Positions 1-7,742 of a DNA stretch of 64,000 nucleotides are shown in pieces. The stretch is taken from assembly GCA_014378485.1 (NCBI GenBank), contig JACMNO010000002.1, positions 62,001-126,000 of the forward strand. The letters are read 5' to 3'. A program made the translations under genes and the position numbers. The notes beneath the pieces were generated by a model. The model made no database searches and had not been told where the DNA came from. It saw nothing but the letters and a program-made list of their open reading frames with translations. The stretch's first letter is position 1, and every line of letters starts with the position of its first letter. The DNA comes from Bacteroidia bacterium. Lineage in GTDB: Bacteria > Bacteroidota > Bacteroidia > B-17B0 > Aurantibacillaceae.

Positions 1-1551
1 ATTGTAAAAACTGGTTTAGAAAAGAAAAAATTCAAGACTCTTGATGGAGCTGAAAGAACATTGAACGCTAATGACCTTATGATTTGTAATGAATCAGAAC
101 CTATGTGTATAGCAGGTGTATTTGGCGGTCTTGACAGCGGCGTGAGTGAAAGCACAACTTCTGTATTTTTAGAAGCCGCTTACTTTAATCCGGATTTTAT
201 ACGAAGAACAGGCAAACAACATGGTTTAAAAACAGACAGCAGCTTCAGGTTCGAACGTGGTACAGATCCTGAAATGACAATCAATGCATTAAAAAGAGCA
301 GCTGCTCTAATTTTTGAATGTGCCGGTGGTGTTTTAAGTATGGATTTAATTGACATTTACCCTGAGAAACTAGAACCATTTAAAGTAGCCTTTTCATACA
401 CTAACTGTCAGGAATTAATTGGTAAAGAAATAGATAGAGCGATTATTAAACACATCATTCTATCCTTAGGAATTATTATTGAGCAGGAAGGAAATGATGG
501 ATTATTGTTGGCTGTTCCTCAATACAAAACAGATGTGACCCGTGAAGCGGATGTAATTGAAGAAGTGATGCGTATTTACGGATACAATAATGTGGAAGAA
601 AGTACACAGATTAAATTTACCGCAAACTTTGCTGATAGAGAAAAAGCTACTGCAGCGGAAAATACTACCGCAAACTTATTAATTGGTTTTGGGTTTAATG
701 AAATGATAGGCCTTTCATTAACCAAAGAAACTTATTATACAGATAACGCGGCTTTAGTTAAAATTGTGAATCCTTTAAGCAGTGACCTGAACGTGATGAG
801 AAACACCATGTTATTTGGAGGCCTCGAAACAATTGCATATAACATTAACCGTAAACAGGCTGATCTGAAATTTTTTGAATTCGGAAAAACATATCAAAAA
901 ACTGACGCAACCGAAGGATTTAAATATGCTGAGACCAAACACTTGACTTTATTTATTACCGGCCGTAAATATGCTGAAAATCCTTATAATGAAAATAATA
1001 AAATTGATTTTGCATTCATTAAATCTTGTATAGAATCAATCTTACATAAACTTTCTGTTACTTATAAGATTTCCGATCTTGATGATGATCAGTTTAGCTA
1101 TGGTTTATCTTATGTCCATAAAAAAAATCACCTTGTAAGTTTTGGATTGATAGATAAGGTGATCTGCAAAAAAATGGATGTGAATGCAGAAACCTTTTAT
1201 GCTGATTTTAACTGGGACAACATCTTAGCCTTGGTTGGTAAAACAAAACTGGAGTTTACAGAAATTCCTAAATTTCCAGTAGTACGCCGTGACCTTGCCT
1301 TATTGTTAGATAAAAAAATCACTTATAAAGAATTGGAAGAATTAGCTTTTAATTCAGAACGTAAATTATTAAAATCAGTGAACTTGTTTGATATTTATGA
1401 AGGAGATAAACTGCAAGCAGGAAAAAAGTCCTATGCCGTAAGTTTTATGTTACAGGATGAAGAAGCGACTCTGAATGATAAACAAATTGATAACGTGATG
1501 CAAAAACTAATTAAAACATATACTGAAAAATTGGGTGCAGTTTTGCGTTAA
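1..1551 (+). CDS. pheT: Phenylalanyl-tRNA synthetase beta subunit (5' end outside window)
   Basis: The beta chain of the heterotetrameric enzyme charges tRNA-Phe in the cytoplasm. The reading frame is open from base 1, so the gene starts upstream and only about 516 C-terminal residues are present. The first residues (FKTLDGAERTL, then GVFGGLDSGV) match the B3/4 editing domain. A stretch with SFRFERGTDPE and then EADVIEEVMRIYGYNN fits the end of B3/4 and the B5/catalytic-like region. The C-terminus has the anticodon-binding FDX-ACB fold, beginning around FPVVRRDLALLLDKK. The partner pheS is not in the window. A TTG at base 61 lies in frame but is only an internal leucine codon. Confidence 0.96.
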   Translation: MVKTGLEKKKFKTLDGAERTLNANDLMICNESEPMCIAGVFGGLDSGVSESTTSVFLEAAYFNPDFIRRTGKQHGLKTDSSFRFERGTDPEMTINALKRAAALIFECAGGVLSMDLIDIYPEKLEPFKVAFSYTNCQELIGKEIDRAIIKHIILSLGIIIEQEGNDGLLLAVPQYKTDVTREADVIEEVMRIYGYNNVEESTQIKFTANFADREKATAAENTTANLLIGFGFNEMIGLSLTKETYYTDNAALVKIVNPLSSDLNVMRNTMLFGGLETIAYNINRKQADLKFFEFGKTYQKTDATEGFKYAETKHLTLFITGRKYAENPYNENNKIDFAFIKSCIESILHKLSVTYKISDLDDDQFSYGLSYVHKKNHLVSFGLIDKVICKKMDVNAETFYADFNWDNILALVGKTKLEFTEIPKFPVVRRDLALLLDKKITYKELEELAFNSERKLLKSVNLFDIYEGDKLQAGKKSYAVSFMLQDEEATLNDKQIDNVMQKLIKTYTEKLGAVLR

Positions 1552-1629
1552 AATCAGCCACTTATCGGCAAAACATGGCCGGTTATCAATTAGCAGTCGT
1601 AATTGTTTCAATTTTGTTTAAATTTAATT

Positions 1630-2337
1630 ATGCGAAGTAACTATTTCATATTCACCCTTGTGTCGCTTTTGCTCTTAAGCAAGCACCACCTTCTTTCTCA
1701 AACTATTAAAACTATAAAAAGTCCGGCACCTGTAGCATTGACAAAAATTGAAAAAGAAAGGCCATATACCAAATGGAGCTTAAAAGCGGGAGGCAATATC
1801 AGTGTGATTTATCTTGCACGTAATGTGAAAGAAAAAAATAATGAACCCGGCTATTGTGCGGGGCTAACTTACGAAATCAATAATTTTTTACGGGTTGCTT
1901 CATTATATAACCGGTTCCAACCTATTAATATAAAACCAACCTGGTTAAATGTACAAGCAAATACCTACGAACTTAATTTAGAAATGATGGCTAGATTTCC
2001 TAATCAAAAAACACTTTTATATCCATTTGTAGGTTTTAGCTATAATACCTATACCGGTTTTTTCACGGGCGAATCAGATTATCTGAATTTAAGAGAATAT
2101 TATCCTGTAAATTCTACAATAAAAAATCAGTGGCTCGGCCTAAACCTTGGCACCGGCCTTGAACACAATTTCGGTATCTTTGGTATTTTTATAGACTACA
2201 GGATGCGTGTGGGCAGACAGGAGAAAGCCATTAATATTATGGATGTTTGTTACACCGGTGGTATAAAAATAAGATTTCCTTATGGCAAATTAGCAAAAAG
2301 AATTGCCTCACCTAATGATCGATTCCATTGGTTTTAA
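1630..2337 (+). CDS. Predicted outer-membrane beta-barrel protein, function unknown
   Basis: About 235 residues. The N-terminus from the ATG at 1630 (MRSNYFIFTLVSLLLLSK) is a clear signal peptide ending near LLSQT, so this start is preferred over an in-frame TTG 27 bases upstream. The mature part alternates polar and aromatic residues and has glycine/tyrosine-rich strands (YPFVGFSYNTYTGFF, GLNLGTGLEHNFGIF) as in small Bacteroidota outer-membrane barrels. No family-specific motif is recognised. It follows pheT by about 80 bases and converges with the gene at 2348, with only 10 bases between stops. Confidence 0.75.
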   Translation: MRSNYFIFTLVSLLLLSKHHLLSQTIKTIKSPAPVALTKIEKERPYTKWSLKAGGNISVIYLARNVKEKNNEPGYCAGLTYEINNFLRVASLYNRFQPINIKPTWLNVQANTYELNLEMMARFPNQKTLLYPFVGFSYNTYTGFFTGESDYLNLREYYPVNSTIKNQWLGLNLGTGLEHNFGIFGIFIDYRMRVGRQEKAINIMDVCYTGGIKIRFPYGKLAKRIASPNDRFHWF

Positions 2338-2347
2338 TTGAAACCAC

Positions 2348-3154
2348 TTATAATTTTAATTCCTGAATAAGTTCATTAAAATAACCAACGCTCTTTTTTA
2401 AACGGCTTCCATACCAACTGAATAATTCTCCATCCACCAGTAATATTTTTGCATTTGGAAGATGTTGTTTAAATTCTGATAGATGTTCTTCTTTAAATGG
2501 AAATGGTTCTGATGATAATAAAAGTAATTCGGGATTTAAAGCACTGATCTCGATTATACTCAATTCAGGGTAACGTGCTTTCTCATCTTCAATAACATTT
2601 TGCAAACCCATTTTTTGTAGCATGTCGCCTATAAAAGTGCCTTTACCTGCTGCCATGTAAGGCTTCCATATTAAATACAATACGCTTTTATGTAAAGACT
2701 TTAACTCACTAAATGATTGATCAATAGAATTAGATATATGAATTGCTTGTTCTTCTCTATTCACAATTTTTCCGACTGATTTTATCATTTCAAGAGAATC
2801 GTAAAGGGTAAAAATATCACTCATCCATACTTTAAATTCTTTTTGTAATTCAATGATCTGTGACTGTTCGTTTTCTTCTTTGTTTCCTATAATCAAGTCA
2901 GGCCTCAAATCCCTTATCATATTTATATTCAAAGTTTTGGTTCCTCCTATTCTTGCAACGGTTTCAAGTAATTCTTTCGGATGGATGCAAAATTTTGTAA
3001 CTCCAACTAATTCTTTTCTGAGACCAAGGTCCCACAATAGTTCTGATTGAGATGGCACCAAAGAAACAATACGTTTTGGAAAGTTATCCAATTCAATATT
3101 ATTATTTAACTGATCCGTAAAAAGCATTGGGCTAATTTCAGAATAATACTGCAT
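2348..3154 (-). CDS. BtuF-like helical-backbone metal/cobalamin-binding protein
   Basis: About 268 residues of the periplasmic-binding type III fold (BtuF/FhuD/HemV class). Typical segments are RIVSLVPSQSELLWDLGL near the N-terminus, LVGVTKFCIHP, a DLIIGNKEENE strand and IWKPYMAAGKGTFIGDML in the second lobe. The helical linker lies in between. No signal peptide is visible from any start; many Bacteroidota homologues also lack one, so the protein may be cytosolic or its export unclear. The ATG at 3154 is preferred because the longer 3175 start would overlap the divergent transporter gene. No BtuC/BtuD gene is adjacent. The cobalamin role is inferred from family and from the B12 riboswitch 3 kb away. 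Confidence 0.75.
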   Translation of the reverse strand: MQYYSEISPMLFTDQLNNNIELDNFPKRIVSLVPSQSELLWDLGLRKELVGVTKFCIHPKELLETVARIGGTKTLNINMIRDLRPDLIIGNKEENEQSQIIELQKEFKVWMSDIFTLYDSLEMIKSVGKIVNREEQAIHISNSIDQSFSELKSLHKSVLYLIWKPYMAAGKGTFIGDMLQKMGLQNVIEDEKARYPELSIIEISALNPELLLLSSEPFPFKEEHLSEFKQHLPNAKILLVDGELFSWYGSRLKKSVGYFNELIQELKL

Positions 3155-3168
3155 ATTTGCTATGCAAA

Positions 3169-4065
3169 ATGACATCTTCTGCTAAAGCCCATATTTCACT
3201 GTTTATTGCACAGGTTATTTATGCGTTAAATTATTCCATTGCCAAGGACCTTATGCCAGACCAAGTCTCGCCGCTAGGTTTAGTGATGATGCGCATTAGC
3301 GGTGCCTGCTTATTATTTTGGATTGTATCATTTTTTTATAAACCGGAAAAAATAGAAAAGGGAGACTTTAAAAAGTTAATGATATTGGCTTTGTTTGGTG
3401 TTTTTATAAATCAGGTTTTTTTTATCTGGGGATTAAGCTTAACAAAACCAATTAACTCTGCCATTATTATGGTCAGCAATCCAATTGCAGTAATGCTGTT
3501 TACTTTATTTATTTTTAAAGAAAAACTAACTGCATTAAAATTAACCGGTTTGGCATTTGGGGTAATAGGTGCATTAACATTATTACTTTTTAAATCTCAT
3601 GGCTCATTTTCTATCGGAAGTGAAACCATAGTTGGTGATTTAATGACCCTGGCAAATTCGTTATCATGGGCCGTTTTTGTGGTGATGGCAAAACCATACA
3701 TGCAAAAATACCAAACCGTAACCGTCATGAAATGGATCTTCTTATTCGGATTTATTTATATTTGTCCTTTTGGAACCCAGAGTTTAACTGAGGTTAAATG
3801 GAGCACATTACTTCCTTACACCATTTTTGCCATGGCTTTTGTGGTAGTTGCAACAACCTTTCTGGCATATTTACTAAACACTTATGCATTAAAAGCATTA
3901 AGTTCGTCTGTCGTAAGTATGTACATTTATATGCAACCTTTTTTAGCTACTCTTATTGCAATTATTTTAGGAAAAGACGAATTAACAGTGATCAAAATTG
4001 TTTCTGCATCCTTAATAATCACAGGCGTTTACCTGGCCAGTCTTAAAAAGAAACCATCAGTCTAA
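3169..4065 (+). CDS. EamA/DMT-superfamily membrane transporter
   Basis: About 298 residues with ten hydrophobic segments arranged as two EamA repeats, for example ALFGVFINQVFFIWGLSL in the first half and SSSVVSMYIYMQPFLATL in the second. The drug/metabolite transporter superfamily moves small metabolites across the inner membrane; the substrate cannot be told from sequence. The ATG at 3169 (MTSSAKAH) is preferred to the in-frame TTG at 3157. The gene is divergent from the BtuF-like gene, with only about 14 bases between starts, so promoters must overlap the coding regions or the two genes share a compact control region. Confidence 0.88.
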   Translation: MTSSAKAHISLFIAQVIYALNYSIAKDLMPDQVSPLGLVMMRISGACLLFWIVSFFYKPEKIEKGDFKKLMILALFGVFINQVFFIWGLSLTKPINSAIIMVSNPIAVMLFTLFIFKEKLTALKLTGLAFGVIGALTLLLFKSHGSFSIGSETIVGDLMTLANSLSWAVFVVMAKPYMQKYQTVTVMKWIFLFGFIYICPFGTQSLTEVKWSTLLPYTIFAMAFVVVATTFLAYLLNTYALKALSSSVVSMYIYMQPFLATLIAIILGKDELTVIKIVSASLIITGVYLASLKKKPSV

Positions 4066-4150
4066 AAAATTATTTATTCTTAACGATAAATCATAAATTA
4101 GAACTAAATAAAGCTTATTTTTAAAAAAAATTCAATTCAACCAATCATTT

Positions 4151-4801
4151 ATGGTACATATATTATCCCAACAAAATTCTATCTTTAATCAATTCGTTGC
4201 CGAATTACGTGATATCACGATCCAAAAAGACAGCATGCGTTTTCGCAGAAATCTGGAACGTATGGGTGAGATCATGAGTTATGAGATTTCCAAAACAATG
4301 GATTATGCGACCAGGGAAACCACTACTCCACTTGGAATTGCAGAAACAAGTCATTTAATTGATCAGCCTGTGATAGCCACTATTTTAAGAGCAGGTTTAC
4401 CGATGCACCTTGGTGTTCTAAATTATTTTGATAGAGCAGAAAACGCATTTATTTCCGCTTACAGAAGACATCATAAGGACAATAGTTTTGATATTCATGT
4501 TGAATATGTTTCGAGCCCGAACCTTGATGGAAAAATACTTATTTTATGTGACCCGATGATTGCTACAGGAGGTTCAATTATTTTAGCTTATAAGGCAATA
4601 CTGGCGAAAGGTAAACCTAAACATGTTCACATCATTTCTGCTATCAGCAGCAAAGAAGGTATTGATTTTGTGAGAGCGAATATGCCTACTAAAGATTTTA
4701 CCATATGGTGTGGTGCCGTGGATGAAGAATTAACTGCTCATTCCTATATTGTTCCGGGCCTAGGCGATGCCGGTGATCTTGCTTTTGGTGAAAAAATCTA
4801 A
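4151..4801 (+). CDS. upp: Uracil phosphoribosyltransferase
   Basis: Cytosolic pyrimidine-salvage enzyme that makes UMP from uracil and PRPP. The 216-residue length is usual. The PRPP-binding loop is seen as ILCDPMIATGGS, and the uracil-binding C-terminal signature as YIVPGLGDAGDLAFGEK. ILRAGLPMHLGVLNYF is the Bacteroidota form of the RAG loop. It is followed after 16 bases by a small membrane protein on the same strand, which may be cotranscribed. Confidence 0.95.
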   Translation: MVHILSQQNSIFNQFVAELRDITIQKDSMRFRRNLERMGEIMSYEISKTMDYATRETTTPLGIAETSHLIDQPVIATILRAGLPMHLGVLNYFDRAENAFISAYRRHHKDNSFDIHVEYVSSPNLDGKILILCDPMIATGGSIILAYKAILAKGKPKHVHIISAISSKEGIDFVRANMPTKDFTIWCGAVDEELTAHSYIVPGLGDAGDLAFGEKI

Positions 4802-4817
4802 CCAATAATCGAAGACC

Positions 4818-5297
4818 ATGGATAGTACTGAAATCTGGAAATTTATTTCTGCTGCGCTGGCTTGCACCATTTCTCTTTCCAAGATTGGGATTCCTGCAGT
4901 TATTGCGATCTATAAATCCAATTATTTTATGGCTTTACTGAGCAGTTGTACTGGTGCTATATTTGGAACAATTGTATTTACATATTTATTTGCCGGAATT
5001 TTAAAGTGGTGGGATCGATTAAAAGAAGGCATGTTCACTTCCAAGCACCCAAAAAAAACATTCACAAAGTTTAATCGCAGAGTCATCAGGATCAAACATC
5101 GGTTTGGTTTAACTGGCATTGCCATATTAACTCCCATTTTTTTATCTATTCCAATAGGAGCTTTTTTAGCGGAACGCTTCTATAAGGATAAGGGAAAAGT
5201 CATTCTTTACTTAAGTACATCTGCGGTATTATGGTGTTTTATTTTGTACTTCCTGTTTTTGTTTTTCTATGATACTTTCAGATCATTGTTTAATTAA
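4818..5297 (+). CDS. Small four-helix membrane protein, function unknown
   Basis: 159 residues with about four hydrophobic segments (ALACTISLSKIGIPAVIAIY, LLSSCTGAIFGTIVFTYLF, GIAILTPIFLSIPIGAFLAE, TSAVLWCFILYFLFLFF) separated by a basic cytoplasmic loop rich in lysine and arginine (residues about 68-95). The shape is that of the small multidrug-export/DedA-like minor membrane families common after housekeeping genes in Bacteroidota, but no defining motif is seen. It starts 16 bases after upp. Its 3' end overlaps the convergent T9SS gene by 4 bases. Confidence 0.7.
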   Translation: MDSTEIWKFISAALACTISLSKIGIPAVIAIYKSNYFMALLSSCTGAIFGTIVFTYLFAGILKWWDRLKEGMFTSKHPKKTFTKFNRRVIRIKHRFGLTGIAILTPIFLSIPIGAFLAERFYKDKGKVILYLSTSAVLWCFILYFLFLFFYDTFRSLFN

Positions 5298-6277
5298 TTC
5301 TTAATCAATTTTAATTGTTGTTTTTGATCACCACTGACAACAGTTAACTGGTAAACACCTTTTGCAAAATCTGCGAAATTCACAACTGACCAATTGCTGC
5401 ATTTTCCTGAAGACAATACTAATCGACCAAATAGGTCCGAAATGTAAAATGTGTATGAATAATTAGAAATTGAATTGATGTGTAATTCATCCAAAACAGG
5501 ATTTGGAAATATATTTACCAAAGGCATTTCTAATTCTTTTACGCCTACCGGTTGCTGATGAATTACACCCACGGCATCAAGGTCGAAACCACCGCTGCCG
5601 AAACTTGTTGGCCAGGGATCATTGATCTTATTCATATTTGCATCTCTTGTACAATATTGATTTTGAATACACCCAACAACATCAGTTACTTTAACATGAG
5701 TTATAAATTGCTTGTCAAGCAACAAATTATTTTGAATATCAGATAAATCAAACGGAGTTCCATACTGGGCCCGATATTTACCGGCCAGGTTATTAATTTT
5801 TGCCGCATCGGTTGAACCAAAACTCCCGGTTTGAATTAAAGTATCAGTATTACTGATAGCAGGGAATTTAAAAAAATTTACACCATCACTACTCACTTCC
5901 ACAAAAGCCAGTTCTAAAAATGTATTATCAAACCCATTTTCAAATACAGCAAAATCAGGACCTGTGCCATCTAAAACCGGTGTAGCAAATCTTAAAATAG
6001 CGGAACCACCATCACCCAAACTTATTACACCGTTCATACCTGCCGCTCCAATAGCGCTAGAAGTGTCTCCAACGTTAGCATACCCATTTGATGGCATTGA
6101 AACATCCTGTAGCCCACGAAATATAGTGCAACTGCTTGCCCACGCTACAATTGTCGAGCTGTCTTTGTAAATGGCAGTAGTTCCAGGCTGACCCACGGGC
6201 GGAGCAAATTGTGCCAGTGTTTTAAATTGCAGGATTAATAACCCTGCCAGCAGATGAATTGTAAATAATAGCTTCAT
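5294..6277 (-). CDS. T9SS-exported surface protein under a cobalamin riboswitch
   Basis: About 327 residues. The ATG at 6277 gives a good signal peptide (MKLLFTIHLLAGLLILQF, cleavage near TLAQ). An upstream in-frame ATG at 6325 would start only 10 bases from the riboswitch core and add 16 residues before the signal, so it is disfavoured. The central domain contains ISLGDGGSAILRFATP, DFAVFENGFDNTFLELAF, VEVSSDGVNFFKFP and SFGSGGFDLDAVGVI, a beta-rich surface-protein pattern seen in widely distributed secreted proteins. The last 75 residues (VNIFPNPVLDELHIN to LKLIKN) are a type A T9SS sorting domain. There is no btuB, btuG or ABC gene beside it. Capture of B12 or a B12 precursor is inferred from the riboswitch alone. 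Confidence 0.85.
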   Translation of the reverse strand: MKLLFTIHLLAGLLILQFKTLAQFAPPVGQPGTTAIYKDSSTIVAWASSCTIFRGLQDVSMPSNGYANVGDTSSAIGAAGMNGVISLGDGGSAILRFATPVLDGTGPDFAVFENGFDNTFLELAFVEVSSDGVNFFKFPAISNTDTLIQTGSFGSTDAAKINNLAGKYRAQYGTPFDLSDIQNNLLLDKQFITHVKVTDVVGCIQNQYCTRDANMNKINDPWPTSFGSGGFDLDAVGVIHQQPVGVKELEMPLVNIFPNPVLDELHINSISNYSYTFYISDLFGRLVLSSGKCSNWSVVNFADFAKGVYQLTVVSGDQKQQLKLIKN

Positions 6278-6334
6278 TAAAAAATACAATGCCTTTATAA
6301 GCTTTCTTCCCGAAGCTCCAAACATTGGTTTATT

Positions 6335-6475
6335 GGCAGGTTTTCTGACTTGTTCTGCAATACGCCTTCCCGAATTATAAACTTCAGTGGCTAATAAGTA
6401 TTACGTTAAAATGAACTTACAGCTGCGGGTACAGTATTGGATTTACACCAAATTCCCTATTCAACAGTGGCAAAT
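6335..6475 (-). promoter_or_regulatory. Cobalamin (B12) riboswitch
   Basis: Read on the minus strand the element shows the conserved cobalamin core in order: AATAGGGAA, then GGTGTAAATCC, then ACTGTACCCGCAGCTGTAAG (the B12 box), a variable arm, GCCACTG, GGGAAGGCG, and CAAGTCAGAAAACCTGCC at the 3' end closing the P1/P2 region. It lies directly upstream of the T9SS cargo gene on the same strand. Between its 3' end and the preferred start at 6277 is a short hairpin (AGCTT paired with AAGCT, about 6300-6320), which could be the expression platform. Cobalamin binding normally lowers expression. Confidence 0.93.
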
Positions 6476-6585
6476 ATATTAACTTTTTTACTGAACAAAA
6501 CAGATATTTCAAAATATTACATGTTATTTTCACAAATTAGAAAAAAAAGTTTACATTTATTACAATAAACTTAAAACCAATTTAT

Positions 6586-7581
6586 ATGAAAAAAAATCTA
6601 CTTTCTTTTTTAGGTGCTTTTACTGTTTTATCAACTGTATTAAGTGCTCAACCAACATTAACAGCTACCGGTATTAATCCGGTAATTGGCGACAATTACA
6701 CATTAGCCAACGGAACATCTGTTAGCCCAGGAAGTGCAGGGGCTAATCAAACCTGGACAGTTATTCCAACTACTATGAACAGCTCTGCAACATACAGCAC
6801 ATCATCTCCATCTGCCACACCTTATGCAGCTTCTTTTACACAGGCAAACATCAGCTATTTTACAAGTGGATATTATTTTTATGATAATACATCTTCCACT
6901 GCATTAAAAAATAATGGCCAGTATCTTGGGCTTACATTAAGCTATTCAGATGCTGAAGATTTATTGCATTTCCCTTTTAATATGGGAAACACCTATTCAG
7001 ATCCATGGGCTGTTACATTTGTCAATGGCGTTACTTTCACGAGAACAGGAACAACAACAGTTACTTATGATGGATACGGTTCTTTAAAATTAGCAAGCGG
7101 AACCTATAATAATGCAGTTAGAGTGCATTTTCAGCAGGTTTATTCTGATGTTTATTCTGGAGGAACAATAAATTATAATAATGACGAATACATGTGGTAC
7201 ATTAATGGAAATCATATGCCCGTAGCAGTTACCTATACTTTAACCAACAGCAACTCGCCTTCCAGCCCAACAAAATATGCGGTAATTATGTCAAATATTG
7301 TGACCTCAGTTTATGAATATAACAATGTTTTTTCGGATATAGTTTCTTTTCCTAATCCGGCAGTAAATGAAATCAATTTTAATTTCAATGGTTCTCCTGT
7401 TTCATCCATAGAAATTATTGATATTGCTGGCAAAACAGTTTATAACGAAATGATCTCAACCAGTGCCATGGAAGATTATGTGATAGTTAATACTTCCGCT
7501 TTTAAAGACGGGATTTATTTTGTAAAATTCACGGGTAAAGACGGGCATACAGGAACAAAAAAAATTAGTATAGTAAAATAA
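6586..7581 (+). CDS. T9SS-exported protein, function unknown
   Basis: 331 residues with a signal peptide (MKKNLLSFLGAFTVLSTV, cleavage after LSAQ) and a type A T9SS sorting domain at the end (FPNPAVNEINFNFNG, IEIIDIAGKTVYNEM, KDGIYFVKFTGKDG). The middle is a threonine/serine/tyrosine-rich beta region with no catalytic motif I recognise. It is divergent from the riboswitch-controlled gene and followed by a strong terminator, so it is probably transcribed alone. Confidence 0.8.
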   Translation: MKKNLLSFLGAFTVLSTVLSAQPTLTATGINPVIGDNYTLANGTSVSPGSAGANQTWTVIPTTMNSSATYSTSSPSATPYAASFTQANISYFTSGYYFYDNTSSTALKNNGQYLGLTLSYSDAEDLLHFPFNMGNTYSDPWAVTFVNGVTFTRTGTTTVTYDGYGSLKLASGTYNNAVRVHFQQVYSDVYSGGTINYNNDEYMWYINGNHMPVAVTYTLTNSNSPSSPTKYAVIMSNIVTSVYEYNNVFSDIVSFPNPAVNEINFNFNGSPVSSIEIIDIAGKTVYNEMISTSAMEDYVIVNTSAFKDGIYFVKFTGKDGHTGTKKISIVK

Positions 7582-7645
7582 GTTGCATTTTTCTCCTATA
7601 GTTTAAGTATGTAATTCCTATTTCGAACTTTTTTTATAATTTAAG

Positions 7646-7673
7646 CCTGTAATGTTTATTACAGGTTTTTTTT
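7646..7673 (+). terminator. Rho-independent terminator
   Basis: Perfect 8-bp stem CCTGTAAT / ATTACAGG with a GTTT loop, followed by eight T. It ends the T9SS gene at 6586-7581 and isolates it from lon. Confidence 0.88.
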
Positions 7674-7742
7674 ATGACACAAAGTCTTAAAAAACAATGG
7701 CATAATAATCGTGTATAAATTGCACCTTAACGACGAAACTAT

